64,000 nucleotides of DNA from Platycarya strobilacea (taxonomy: Eukaryota; Streptophyta; Magnoliopsida; Fagales; Juglandaceae). Position numbers and translations under genes: made by a program. Where the stretch lies: the NCBI GenBank assembly GCA_036898215.1, contig CM072557.1, forward strand, positions 11,685,501 to 11,749,500, written 5' to 3'. Of the stretch, positions 1-11,438 are shown in pieces; positions within the stretch are counted from its first letter, which is position 1; each line of letters starts with the position of its first letter. Below the pieces are notes generated by a model. It had not been told where the DNA came from. It was given only the letters and a program-made list of their open reading frames with translations, and searched no databases.

Positions 1-960
1 TTGATCCTTGAGGGTAAGGATGTGCTCGAAGAGAGGGGAAATGTCAAAACCCCTAGGAGGATTGCCCTGGATCATACCTTGACATAGCCTTTGGAGGGCC
101 AGAACAATCACTTGGCTAGCCTGCATGCATGCCTTGGCTCAGGCCTTGACACGCAGCAGACAACTATGGAGGCTATTGGCCACGCACAGTGCATGCGCAC
201 AACACTGCATGCGCATAGGCGTACCCCACAGTGCATTCACCTACGCACACGCTTGCGTGTGCATCTGCATCCCATCATGCGTGCACCCCTTCCACCCTAG
301 CACCACTTAATAAGGTTAGTGACGTGTCTTCACAGACATTCCATCCAATACGACTAGTGGCATGCCCACAAGGCATGCCATCCAGCGCATGGCTCTAACC
401 CATGCCTAGCAGAGCAAGCTAGTGGCATGCACACCATGCATGTCATCTAGCTCGTGTCTCCAGCCCGCGCCATGCAGCATCCAGTGTCCAAACTGCCAGC
501 TTGGGCCATGCAGGATCACTGCCCAAGCAACCTGACTGGGCCACATCAGAGCAGCGCGGCCTAACCCTGTGCCTACTATGAGGACCACGCATGACACCCT
601 GTCATGACCACCATCAATTGGACCTGCACAACGCCATACCACACGCACTATCAGACGTCACGCAGACAGACAGCATGAAGACTAGCCCGACCGTGGATCT
701 TGCAACACCTTACCCCACTATGAAGCCATGCAAGTCACGGCCTCAACACTACGGGGGCGCCTATCCATCTTTTATTTACTTGTTTATTTTATTCAATTGC
801 ATTTAGTTATTTTAGTAATTATCTTGTTTTAGTCACGAACATATTAGGGTTTTCAGGTTGTAAGACAATATAAATAAGACCTTTTGGCACTTTGAACATT
901 TGAGTTTGCTCTTGAGAAGAGAGTAGGCCGGCCACTCACTTAGTGGTTGAATTATTTGGT
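1..960 (+). repeat. Probable end of an LTR retrotransposon (LTR-like promoter)
   Basis: The first ~90 bases read openly on the plus strand and then stop. The next 600 bases are relatively GC-rich with many GCATGC words and no convincing gene. From about 770 the composition turns AT-rich, with a TATA-like stretch (tataaataag near 869-878) followed by a short leader, as in the U3/R part of plant LTRs. No terminal TG...CA pair or target duplication could be fixed, so boundaries and superfamily (Ty3/gypsy is a guess) are open. Confidence 0.35.
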
Positions 961-3620
961 GCTTAGGCACTTGGGTTTCAAAAGGTGTGATTATGTCCAA
1001 AAAATAACGCGATAATTGAAGTATAGCTTTGGGTGTCAATTCCACAGGGAGACAAATTAAAGAATAGTAAAATAGTAAGGAAACTAAAAAATATATATTA
1101 AATGATTAATGAGGAAATATAAATTAATTTTGAATGCAAAATAAAGTTAAACAAGTGATTAACGGAAAAAGTAATCAAAGTTAACGAACACTAAAGCGTC
1201 GAGAATTTCTTACACATATTCGATATTTTAATTATTCTTAATTTATTGATAACTCAATTGAAAACTCAATTCCGTAATTCTCACTTAAAAAATATAGAAT
1301 TAGAAACCAAAATCAAATCAAATATAACCCTTTGAAAAATCATTCAACACTTTTAAATCACACAAATTGTTATCCACATTGAGAAAACTTAACGATAACA
1401 ATATACCCAGAAAGTAATATTACAGCAGAAAATTAAATCAATATAGACAATCAATTGATTCAAAAATAGTCAAAGATCTACACCATTCAATAGAAAAAGC
1501 ATAACTTAATCTATAAACGAAATAAACACTATAATTATTCAGAAAAAAAAAATACTAACAATATATTGAAAATGATAAAACAAAGAATTTTAATACTTGA
1601 AAATAAAATACATGAATTAAAAATAAATTAAAAATACTATCTAGTGTGCAAGTTTATCCCTAACCCTACTTGAGAATTTAGTTGTCCATATAATTGATGG
1701 ATAACAAAAATCTCCAACAAAAATTAATGAACCAGTCGACCATGGAAGAATTTTCGTTCGTACGTGTACGCGGCCAAACTTTTCTCCTCAATGACGCTCC
1801 ACTCTTTTAAAATCAATATATATGCATGACTTCCTCCAGTATGTGAAGTGTCGTGTCATTATTGGGCTCAAACTCATACATGCCATTTCCAATTAAGTGT
1901 CATGTACGTGTGCTTGTCTCTTGCATTCAAAGAATAGTGTGTTGCATGAGTGCTTGTGGGCCCAAATGATTTCTTCCCTCCTTCAAGTACCAACAAAGAT
2001 AAATAAATAAAAAATAGAAAAATAAAATAAAATAAAGAAAATAAATAATAAAAATAAAAGAAGATAAATAGTGCTTAAAAACATCTCATTGTAAATATAA
2101 ATCTAATTCAATAAAATAAGTAAAATCCAATTATTTTTATTTTTATTATTTACAATTTAATCAAATATTAGGATATTTAGAGTGCACTTTCGCGCACATA
2201 TCAAGGTGCAATTCATGAATCCTTTTGAAGAGAAACTCTCCGTGCAATTCGTGAATCGGTGTGTTTCACATCTATCCATTTATATAATTATTTTGAGGTA
2301 TTGTTCAATTTTCAGGTTCTTGGTGTTCTTGACTTTTTTTGTTGATTCTTTGTTGATTGATTATTACTTGAGTGTGTTGGAGTGAGTGAGGCCCACTGGT
2401 GGATTTAAGAAATTGAGTTTGAGTGCATTGAGGATTTCGAAATTCACATTCCTTGTGAATTTCGGATTCATCAAGTGTGCATGATTGATTGTGTTGCATT
2501 GAGTGAAAAGTTGTTATTGATTGTTGAAGAAGTGAAGGCCGAACCACATAGTGATCTTGTGGTTAACGTGTTCTTGATTCCACTTGAGTGTTCAACCATT
2601 CCTTTGGTTGTTCATTCTATTTTCTTACATTTTTCCTTGGTCCAAACATCATACTCGTCAGCCCCATTCAATTCTCATAGCATACTCGGCCAACCGTAGA
2701 CAACTACCTTCCATAATTGCCCTTACACGCCCCCACACTTCAAAACCCTAGCTGGCCACTTGATTCCCCAAATCTTCCCATATTTATCTCACCTAAATCA
2801 AATATCCCTCATTCCATAAATAGCATATCTCGACCAACTCAAGCCCCACATAGTTAGCCACCTCATTCCCTCCAATTTAAATTAATTCAAATCAAAATCC
2901 TAACCACTTACCTTATCCAATATATTCGGCCCTCTCATTCTTGCCCTAGCCAAATTCTCCACTTGCCACATCACCAAATCATATATTTCATTTCCTAATT
3001 TGATTAGTCAATCAATCAACGAGTTGACTCAATCAAATACTGCCTCCAAATTGCCCATCCCATATTCAGCCATCTCATCAATTGCCATTGTCGAAATTCC
3101 CTTGCCACCTCATCAATCAAGACTAAATCAAATCTTCATCATCCAATCAATCAAGGATTGGTCTTACCTTTCCCAAACCCTAACAGAAACACATCTCTTG
3201 CCCTAGCTCCCATTCGGCCACCCCAAGCCTAAGCCATCCCACATTTCGCCCAACCCACCTAAATCCCTTGCCGTGCACCACATTTCACCCATAGCCGAAC
3301 CCTTGAGCCCAAACATCCACCATCTTGCTCCACATAACTTAGCCTCATTTCACCCTTATCATCACCCCATGATCATCACCAAGTATTGGAGTCCATCTCG
3401 ATCATTGGAAGGAGCAACAAAGTAAGAAGGAACCCTTAGTGATTGGAGACTTGATTGAGATCTCTCTCACCTCCACCGGGCTCACTGTCATTTTCCTTAA
3501 AACTATATTACTTGACCAAGTTGAAACTGATGCGATGCAAACAGTTTCCTAATGACCATAAAAACTGCTTCTTTCACTAGTTACCAAGAAAATGCTATTT
3601 TAGTATCTAACTAATAGCAT
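961..3620. other. Long stretch without a recognisable gene
   Basis: 961-2160 is very AT-rich with no coding signal; it contains a 'caattccacagggag' word near 1037-1051 of a kind often seen in untranslated leaders of plant retrotransposons. 2180-3500 is less AT-rich, with many short frames but none resembling a known protein, and reads like retrotransposon LTR or leader DNA. I could not pair any termini here. Confidence 0.4.
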
Positions 3621-3622
3621 AA

Positions 3623-3830
3623 TCTCGTTTGGATAATGAGATGAAATGAACTGGTTTTAAATGAAAGTTGAATACAATATTATTAGAATATTATTTATAA
3701 TTATTATTATTATTTGAAAATTTAAAAAAGTTAAATTTTTTATTATACTTTGTATAAAGATTTTAAAAAGTTATAACAATAAATGAGATGAAATGAAATG
3801 AGATAAAACAATTTTTGTATTCAAACAGGG
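3623..3830. mobile_element. MITE copy A (CTCGTTTGGAT ends, GAGATGAAATG-rich)
   Basis: Starts ctcgtttggataatgagatg and ends with the inverse, atttttgtattcaaacaggg. The interior is AT-rich with repeated gagatgaaatg words. It belongs to a family with four more copies in this window (41030, 41192, 52863, 53763). The best preserved copy (E) has TTA duplications, which suggests a PIF/Harbinger-type origin. Confidence 0.7.
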
Positions 3831-4948
3831 CTATATATACTTGCACATCAACCAATGCTTGCTGATTTGGAAGGATCACAACCACTACAATGGTATAATC
3901 ATCTGGGTATATATGTTTTTTAATACGGACACTGAGATTTTATTTCAAAAACTTTCGAGTGTGTTTTTTATAATACTAGCATTTATATCTCGAGTTATGA
4001 AAATAGCTCGCATGTTCAAATTAATGTTGTTCTTTCTGACATTGTTAATTTATATCTCGGGTATGCTTGTGTAGGAGAAGACCAAAAGGAGGCCCAGAAA
4101 CTTCTCAAGGAATGCCTCGTCAAAAATTAATGTTGTTCTTTCTGACCTTATTCTTTCTGGTTTCAAGAAATGCCTTGTAGCCTTGAACGGATACTAGTGC
4201 ATGATTTATATGCTTTTGTTGAGACCAGAACTTATACGTTGTTTTTGTTTATAAGTAAAGCATTACATGCTTGTAAGCATCTCTTTTGTACTACTAGCAT
4301 GCTTGTAAGCATGTCTTTTGTACATCAATACTTGTTTGTAAGCATCTCTTTTATGCATCGATTTTTTGGGCTTGTAAGTATTTATAAGCATGCAGTTGTT
4401 ATAGGTATATGTCCAAATGTGTTGAAAATATGTATGCAATTGTTAGGGTGCTCATTGTTACAAGTATATGTCCAACGCCTTTTAAATGAGGTGGGCATTT
4501 ATGATTCTTTCCTTTCTAGCTTCCCTTTGTTTTTTTCCCTTGTTTTTTACAACGCCTTTTACCATTTGCGTGCATTGGTTTTTTTTGCAGCTTCCCATTC
4601 TTTCCTTTATAGGTTATGAGTTTTTTTTATCCTTTCCATCATCTCATTTTAAATCTATTTGATGTTGGGAACTCGGATTATTGTTGGGACCTAGATTGTG
4701 TGCATTGGTTTCTGGCAATGCATCGAGATTTAACTCTATAAGGGTTCTAACAGAACAATTAACTTCTTTGGACCAGAGTTGTTAAAAGGAACACCAGACT
4801 TTACATATTAGAACCAAAAATAAATGGTGTTAGCACAGTTCAAGTGTTAGACATAGAAAAAGTTCTTACCAACTTATTTAAAAAGCAAACACATATAGGG
4901 AAAGAAAATTTTCATTTAAAAAACAAGCACATACCTTAACCATTACAA

Positions 4949-5345
4949 TTACAAAAGTTTCATGGAGGGATGTACAAAAATTTCTACATCAAGTCCAGAG
5001 TCCAATACAAGTGCCAAAAATTTCTCGAAATACTCAAGTATCTTCTCGAGCTCTTTCTCCTTCTCGAGCACTTCATTGATTCTTTCTTGATGTTGGAACT
5101 CAAATCTTTGGATTACCATCTATCCACTTGAAAAAGTTGCAGTATAGTAATCCATCAACATTTCATGCATATATAAAAAAATGTATTAAAAGACGCAACA
5201 AATTAATGAACACAACAAAAAATGTTTAATATAAGCCAACTAATGTAGTTACCTCTATATTGTACTTTGCACATCCCAAGAAGGGTCATCCTAAATCTTT
5301 TGCAGTAGTTGCATATTTCAGTTTGGCTTCGACCTCACAGAAGTA
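4949..5345 (-). pseudogene. GRF-type zinc-finger protein, broken
   Basis: On the minus strand 5345-5253 reads YFCEVEAKLKYATTAKDLG, a stop, then PFLGCAKYNIE, ending at a GT donor. This matches the GRF zinc finger (C..., LGRPFLGC..Y), with TGA where an Arg is expected. Near 5147-5120 comes CNFFKWIDG, the second half of the finger (C.FF.W.D). A one-frame jump then leads into a charged coiled-coil-like tail of about 55 residues (INEVLEKEKELEKILEYF) ending at TAA, 4949-4951. GRF fingers occur in nucleic-acid-binding proteins and are common in plant transposon-associated genes. The stop and the frame jump mean no intact product. It lies inside a MULE-like segment, so it is either a captured host fragment or cargo of that family. 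Confidence 0.75.
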
Positions 5346-6370
5346 CAGTGGTTGACGCAAAGTATGTTTAGTAAAGGATAAAGAAAACATTGCTGGTGAT
5401 GATGACATTCTAAGATGAACCAAAATAACAATATGATGACATTTATGAAGAGAGAATATATAGAATAGTATTCATGAAACAAAACTGAAATAGCCAAAGA
5501 TACAGAATAGCATAACAATCAGCCTTCACTTTTCTCTAAAAAGTTCTTTTTTTTTTCACATTGTAATATTATAATATTACAATGGAGCAACCATTGCACC
5601 TAAGGATCAATTACATAATATTAACAGTGTAACATAATTAAAAGCCTTACCAAAGAACAAATAACATCCTAGAAAATTTCCATCTAAAGCCCTACATTTG
5701 AATGTCAGTGGATTATATATCAACCAAAACAACCACACAAGGAAAAGAGGTAGGAAATGATTAATTATGGTTATCCAACCTTATGAGTTATTTGCAATGC
5801 AATGTCCCCCTTCCCCTGGCTGGAGCCAAAAAATACTAAAAAGTTTTAGAATCAACACTCTAGTTTACTCTCTCTACAGTCCAAATCAACATCCAAAACT
5901 CAAAGAATATTAGTGGACTAGTGGGGTGCTGGGGTGTGTCAATCAATCAAATTATGCACACTAATTTAAACTCTCCAATGTGCATTCCACTGCACCGTAC
6001 ACTAATTTATTAAATTTCTAATGGAATTTACATTACAAATGCCACAAAGGAAAATATCATTCTAATGGAATTTAAATTATGCACAATAATTTTAACTCTC
6101 TCCTACATGAAAAAAAAAATCATCATCAATCACAAGGACACATACAATGCCACAAAGGAAAACAAGGATTAAAAAAAAAAAAGGAAAACAAACCTGATTT
6201 TTGATGGACATAATTTGAAACTCGACCCGATTGATGATTTTGCCAAGTTTTTTAGTGTTTTAGGGTTAGGGTTTGAGTTTAGGGTTCAGGTTCAGGGTGT
6301 TTAGATTTTGGGGGGGAGGGGGGGCTTGAGTTAGGGTTAAGGGTGTTTGGGTTAGGGGTTTGGATTTGGG

Positions 6371-6407
6371 CTAGGGTTAGGGTTAGGGTTAGGGTTAGGG
6401 TTAGGGG
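6371..6407 (+). repeat. Short telomere-like TTAGGG run
   Basis: About six consecutive TTAGGG units within a longer G-rich, TAGGGTT-rich stretch (6250-6410). It lies in the terminal part of the MULE-like family, whose other copies (45550-45640) have the same degenerate 'gggttagggtt' words. It is therefore best read as part of the transposon, not a relic telomere. Confidence 0.7.
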
Positions 6408-6808
6408 TTTTGGGTAAGGTGCTCTGTGGGAAGACAGTGACTTCGTAGCTCTTGGGTTTGAGGAGACCCACTGACCTTTGTGAAGAAGACGAAGACCACT
6501 GGCTTCGTGTAGAAGAAGCCGATGGGGAATTAGTGAGGAATTGAGGATGGATTCATGGAGACGCTAACAAGGACATAGTGAAGGGATGGCGACGAGGCTG
6601 GCTTTATGAGGGGATGGGGATGAAGCAATATGGACAGACTAGGGTTTGAAATTTCGTTTTATTAAAATGATGCCGTTTTTAATTGTGCCATGTAGGACCC
6701 GGTTTCGCGAGGTTCCGCAAGGCTGGTTTCGAGTATCTATAATAGTCCAATTGAAGCTATTTGGCAATTTCCCTACTACAATAATTTGACACATGACAAA
6801 CAGATTAC

Positions 6809-8327
6809 TTTTCTTTGTTTGTCTTGGATCTCTCAAGGAATTCCTTGAGCAGGGGAGATGATTTGAATCTTGCTTCAGCTTCTGCATACTTCTTCTGGTT
6901 TTCTTCTGTAAAAGAAGGGCGATAAGATGCTATTTGATACATCAAGCATGAATTGGACGATAATAATATGAGAAACATTTATGAGTGTCAAACCATCAAA
7001 GCGGTTGAGAAAATCAATTTCAGGTAACTTTGGACCAGGAACTGATTCTATTCTAGTGGACCCGGACAAAAATCCGGCTTTAGCTGCAAAACACAACAGA
7101 TAAAATATTTAACTCACTATGGATTTACATTTCTTCCCTCACATTTCGAAAAAAAATTATTCAAAATCTTTTGATAGGTGGAAATTATTCAAAATCCTAG
7201 CATTAAGAACAAAAAAAGACAATCAAAGATATGAAACAACATAGGATGGATAGTTTTTGTATTACGACGTAGGACTGCCATGAGAAGATGTTCAATCTCC
7301 TAAGCCCAACTAGCAAAATTACCTGTATTACTTGACTTGCAAAATCAACCATATTCGAACCTTGTAGGAAGACGAACACTACTAGAACATGACTCAACAT
7401 ACAAAATCACCACACAATTGTGTTTGGGGGAATGGAAAATTAAAAGGAAAATTGGAAAGAAGCAAGAAAACGTGGGAAGCATCTCAAACGTTATAGAAAG
7501 CTGGCGGCTCGTGGGAAGGAGAATATGTGATCCCTAAATCTAGACGCGACAGCTAAATAAAAATTGTCGTTAAACGTATTATTTGCGTTATAAACCGATG
7601 CCGCAACAGACATCAAATTATTGCAGCGTTTAAAGTCACCATTAAAAATGATATAATCGCTGTTAAAAGTTGAAAATACTATTCACGCACGCTAAAGGAG
7701 TATATGGATAAAATTAAGCAGCGAATGTGTGATAATGCCGCAAAAAGCAACCCTTATGCGTCAAAACTTATTGCAGCAGTCTAAAAAATGCCGCAATAAG
7801 CCATATTTCTTATAGTCATATATAAAAGCCATTATATAATGGTGCATTCTGTCCGGAGATCATGCCACACCACACGATTCATTTGGAATCCTATTTATCT
7901 ACTTGTTTAATAAAGGAAATAGCCGCTACTCTTTTCTCGATTCATAGTGGACTAATAAACTTTTCATTGACATATTGCTATTAATATATGCCACGGAGCT
8001 CATTTTTTATTGCGTAATATCTAACATTATTCTACAGCAGTATTAGAAACAGATATGAAATAGAGCTAATTCTTGGTAATAATGATTACCTGAACTTGAC
8101 TAGAGAAGAACAGCAAAAGCAGCAAGAGGAAGAGACTTTTGAAGAACTCGGCAGAGTGGTAAAGAAGAAGAGGAACAAGAAGAAGAAGAAGAAGAACTAG
8201 AAATTGTGGGTTTTACTGCGCACACAATCTGGGTTTTCTTTAAGTGGTTACTGGGTGTCTCACAGATGTTGAAGTTGGTGGATGAAAATTGAGAGTGGGA
8301 GAGAGGAGACAGTGAAGAGGAAACCAT
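6809..8327 (-). pseudogene. Plastid-targeted conserved plant protein, partial, with a premature stop
   Basis: Three exons are visible on the minus strand. Exon 1 (8327-8090) starts MVSSSLSPLSHSQFSSTN, has a Ser-rich transit-peptide-like N-terminus (a run of Ser near residues 43-55) and ends at a GT donor. Exon 2 (7083-6994) follows a TTTTGCAG acceptor and reads AKAGFLSGSTRIESVPGPKL..IDFLNRF. Exon 3 (6905-6809) reads EENQKKYAEAEARFKSSPLL and on to NKEK, then a GT donor. Phases match at both joins. I recognise this as a small conserved chloroplast protein of land plants but cannot name it with certainty. Exon 1 has an in-frame TAG at 8102-8100, where Trp (TGG) would fit, four codons before the splice site. 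The C-terminal exons, expected to include a KYC.RGAEWGVGDCS-like segment from memory of the family, are not found; exon 3 is followed almost at once by a MULE-like terminus. Likely a truncated pseudogene, or an allele with a nonsense change. Confidence 0.75.
7377..7817. mobile_element. Degenerate small CACTA element in intron 1
   Basis: The right side (7570-7817) has the sub-terminal style of CACTA elements: repeated 'gccgcaa', 'attgcagc' and 'ccgcaataagcc' words ending in ttcttatagtc, the decayed inverse of CACTATAAGAA. On the left a CACTACTAGAA word begins at 7377. No matching 3-bp duplication is visible (GAA versus ATA), so the pairing of the ends is uncertain; the right-hand part is the firmer call. 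It lies between exons 1 and 2 of the plastid-protein gene. Confidence 0.5.
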
Positions 8328-8334
8328 AGCCCCC

Positions 8335-8338
<4 letters not shown>

Positions 8339-8368
<30 letters not shown>
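8339..8368. repeat. (CT)15 microsatellite
   Basis: Fifteen CT units, that is (AG)n on the coding strand, 11 bp upstream of the start codon of the plastid-protein gene. Such runs are common in plant 5' untranslated regions. Confidence 0.95.
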
Positions 8369-8371
<3 letters not shown>

Positions 8372-8388
8372 TCGGCTAAAATAGATAA

Positions 8389-8540
8389 GAGAAATAATAG
8401 ATGCAGTCATAGAGTTGCAAGCGGGGTGCAGTCATTTTAGAAAAAAGTGAATATATATGAGACCCACGTGAAAAAGTTAACTTTTTTTCTAAAGTGACTG
8501 CATGCCGTTTGCAACTCCACGACTGTATGTAGCATTACCC
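8389..8540. mobile_element. Mutator-type MITE with 9-bp target duplication
   Basis: The two halves are inverted repeats of each other: gagaaataatagatgcagtc on the left against the inverse of gactgtatgtagcattaccc on the right, pairing across about 60 bases per arm. It is flanked by AATAGATAA at 8380-8388 and again at 8541-8549. A 9-bp duplication is the Mutator signature. It sits about 60 bp upstream of the plastid-protein start codon. Confidence 0.85.
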
Positions 8541-8549
8541 AATAGATAA

Positions 8550-8805
8550 TGAGGAGGGAAAACATAGGGTGGATATCAAGCGATGAGATTCAGTAAGTAT
8601 GCTCACGTGGCATCCACTTATTGGTTTAAAATTTTTCACAACACCCTGTCGGCATGAAGCTGCATGTAATCGTCTGGGAGTTGGAAACTGGCGTATAAGA
8701 TTAAGATATGGCCGCAGTGTTCTGTTTCAAAGAGTAGTAGTAGACAAAGTGCTGCCTTTCGAATCATTGGACCCCGAAACTTTCACAAACGGAGAATCTT
8801 GAGGG
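8550..8805 (+). other. Unassigned segment with a 67-codon frame
   Basis: A frame at 8599-8802 ends ...RVVVDKVLPFESLDPETFTNGES, immediately before the left inverted-repeat arm. It resembles no family I know and has no partner frame nearby. It could be an exon remnant or chance. Confidence 0.2.
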
Positions 8806-10504
8806 CCGGTCGGTCTGTACTTCGCTTGAAAAGCAGCCCAAATTTAATAGTCAACTATAGTCCAACAAGTAATTGCGTTGCACATATCAGGTTGACACGT
8901 GTTAAGCTCAAAAGATGAATCTGCGTTTCCCTCGCTTCATCTCGTTGTTTTCGTTATTGTCAAAGATAACATTATTTAACCCTAAATATTGTGTCAGTCA
9001 TTGTCAAAAACTCAAAAGGTTTCGAACTTGGCGGCCGTCCTGAGTCCGTGACTCTAAAAGTACACTATAACGGGGGCTTGTTTGTACGCTATATACTATG
9101 TATTAAATTTTCTGTACGAGTGGCTGGCAAATATAGTTATGTTAAAAAACAAAAAATGGAAAATATAGGTCTGCCACAACCCCAAATCCTCCCAAGTTTT
9201 TGTCAATTTTTGGACCACATTTTTTAACGACCATTAATTTGGATTGGCTTTGCACCCGTTCTATTATAAATTAAGAATAAATTATATAGGTCTGCCACAA
9301 CCCCAAATCCTCCCAAGTTTTTGTCAATTTGTGGACCACATTTTTTAATGACCATTAATTTGGATTGGCTTTGCACCCGTTCTATTATAAATTAAGAATA
9401 AATTTACTTATTAACTTTACATGCTATACGGTATACTTTTTTTTTCTTATAATAAATATGTAGTGTATAGATGATAGATAAAATAATTCAATTAATTTAA
9501 AAATATTAAAATAAAACAAAAATAGATAAAATATATGGCGTGTGATCATCCTTCACAAATTAATTTGCACCATATTAACAAACCATTTTAGCTAGTGGTG
9601 GTGGTTGAAGTTAGCCTAGTCTGTGTTTATCATCATCTTTTTTATTATTTTAAAATATATATAAAAAAAATATCAATACACTAATAATCATTTCTTTAAT
9701 CATTAAGTGAAATAAAAAATTCAAAAAATATATATATAAAAGATGTCAAATAAATACGTCAAATACAAGTGTCATTCTAGCATTTTCCATTGTTAAATGT
9801 CTATATTCCTACTTTGACAAAAATTAAAAAAAAAATTGACTGATCCTGAAAATAGAGGTAAAAGTCAAATATTAATTGCAAGCAACACGAAAAATAGCCA
9901 AAAATAAAACAAAATATGCTACTAATTTATTTGAGCCCACACAATCATTTTATTAAAAAACTAACCCATCATGAAAAAATGTTAAAAAAAATCATTCTAT
10001 TTTAGTGAAATAAATTATTTCATAAAAAGTTTGTATGTAATATCTATTTAAAATTTATACGTAACGTTACTTATCGAAATATCTCATGTGAAATAAAGTC
10101 TGAGAACTTGTTAAAAATAGATTAGATTAGATAGAGAAACAGAATAATTTTGATTAGCATGATCATTGCTAATAAGTCAAATTTATATATGATTGGCCAA
10201 GGCAGCACAATCTAATCAGAAGGTCGAGACTGAGCGCATTTTTGTCAGCTCAGTAGATTTTGCGCTACCTTTGGAATTGCAGAAACAAAATCTACTTCTA
10301 ATAGTTAATTTAATTATATTATTATATGGCATTATATTAGTACATTAATATGTAATACGATTATAGTTAAATTATTTTTATAGCTATTAACTATAATATA
10401 TAGTATTAGTATATATATTACTACTATAAATATAATTTAACTATTAGTATACAGTATTATTTATAATAGTATTAATTATATTAGTACTTTAACTATAGTA
10501 TATA
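8806..10504. repeat. Left arm of a large inverted repeat
   Basis: This arm is the reverse complement of 30799-32664 along its whole length with moderate divergence. Matching landmarks are gttgacacgtgtta, actctaaaagtacacta, gcacccgttctattataaat, tgagcccacacaatcatttta and the AT-rich inner end ctaatagttaatttaattata. The arm meets the CACTA transposon exactly at its inner end. It has one tandem duplication absent from the other arm (9164-9425). No gene is recognisable in it. Confidence 0.9.
9164..9425. repeat. 131-bp tandem direct duplication
   Basis: The unit beginning tataggtctgccacaacccc occurs at 9164 and again at 9295 with very few differences (for example gtcaatttttgg versus gtcaatttgtgg). 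The right arm of the inverted repeat has this segment once, so the duplication followed the inverted duplication. Confidence 0.9.
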
Positions 10505-10618
10505 CACTACAACAAAACAAGATTTTTTGAAATGATTTAGATTTAGAACAAAATGGAAATCGTCTCAAAAAGTCAACTTTAGGGGCGAATTTCATATTTT
10601 GTGCCAATAAAATGAATA

Positions 10619-10780
10619 CCGTTCGAACGGTTAAATTTAACCCTTCAAATGCATACTTTGGCGCATTAAGTAAAATTATTTTTGCTAAAAATTGATCAAC
10701 CGTTCAAACACAACTGATTCACCGTTCGAATGGTGAATGAGCATTGTTCGAATGTAATTTATAGGGTTCGAACGGCGTTC
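10619..10780. repeat. Left sub-terminal CGTTCGAACG sites
   Basis: Several perfect or near-perfect copies of the palindrome ccgttcgaacgg occur here (for example 10619-10630), with half-sites such as cattgttcgaatg. In CACTA elements such arrays bind the element's own TNPA-like protein. The matching right array is at 30296-30620. Confidence 0.8.
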
Positions 10781-10899
10781 ATATATATATATATTACATA
10801 ATTATATTTATATTAACTAATAATTATAAGAAATTTATCAATTAAATAATAGGAATAATATAAATCAATAATTAGTTTAGAAAATATAAAATAATACTA

Positions 10900-11230
10900 T
10901 TCGATATTTTGAGTATCGTACTGGTTAACGTACCGGTCAAAGCACTGGAACAAAATATTTCGGTGTCAATACCGTTTGGTGTACCGTTTAGGAATAGTTT
11001 ATACATAAAAAAAGTTCTATATATAAATACATATGTAAATTATATTTTAAGATAATAGTCAATATATGAATAAATTATATATATATATATATGTAAATAA
11101 TCTAGTCTAAATTAAGATTAAAAAATAGTAAAAATGAACAAAAAAAAAATGAAATCTCGAAATCCGGTACAGGCCGGTATACATGGCCGGTACGGCCGAA
11201 ATCCTGGCTACGGTACAAAATTTAAAACTA
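10900..11230. repeat. Possible small repeat rich in GGTACGG/TACCGG
   Basis: Words such as tcgtactggttaacgtaccgg at the left and ggtacaggccggtatac, ggccggtacggccg at the right flank an AT-rich centre. It looks like a small interspersed element, but no clean terminal inverted repeat or duplication was found. Confidence 0.3.
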
Positions 11231-11438
11231 TGATACTAATTCATAATTAAATATTGAATTTACAAACTACAAAATATTGTCCATTCTAAAAACAAAAAAT
11301 AAATAAATAAGAAATGAAAAGTACTAAGTCCCAAAGTCTTTGCACAATTCCTCGACTGCAACTATGCATTCCTCTATTTATGTCAATCGAGTACTGATGG
11401 CGACTTGAGTCGCAGACATGGTATCAAGATCCATATGT

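Larger units (their letters stand above)
3831..6749. mobile_element. MULE-like segment carrying a GRF zinc-finger gene
   Basis: The right end (about 6200-6749) is homologous to 44340-44780 and 45480-46050. All three share GGGTTAGGGTT-rich DNA, a stretch reading 'gaagacccactgg...ttcgtg', then a 'gtgccatgtaggacccggtttcgcgagg' type terminus. Interior words near 5601-5640 recur at 45171-45210. The left end was not found, so the start given is only the limit of the segment. 4265-4353 holds about three imperfect ~39-bp direct repeats (cttgtaagcatctcttttgta). The right terminus lies only ~60 bp from exon 3 of the plastid-protein gene. Confidence 0.5.

Noticed and set aside
4170..4619. 149-codon plus-strand frame
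   Set aside because: Built on imperfect ~39-bp repeats, Phe/Leu/His-rich from T-rich DNA, and resembles no protein.
6371..6407. Telomere or subtelomere boundary
   Set aside because: Only about six TTAGGG units, embedded in a transposon terminus found at two other places.
7374..7820. Clean boundaries for the small CACTA in intron 1
   Set aside because: The right end is mutated and the flanking triplets GAA and ATA do not match.
8599..8802. 67-codon frame before the left arm as a real gene
   Set aside because: No family resemblance, no supporting exons; recorded only as an unassigned segment.
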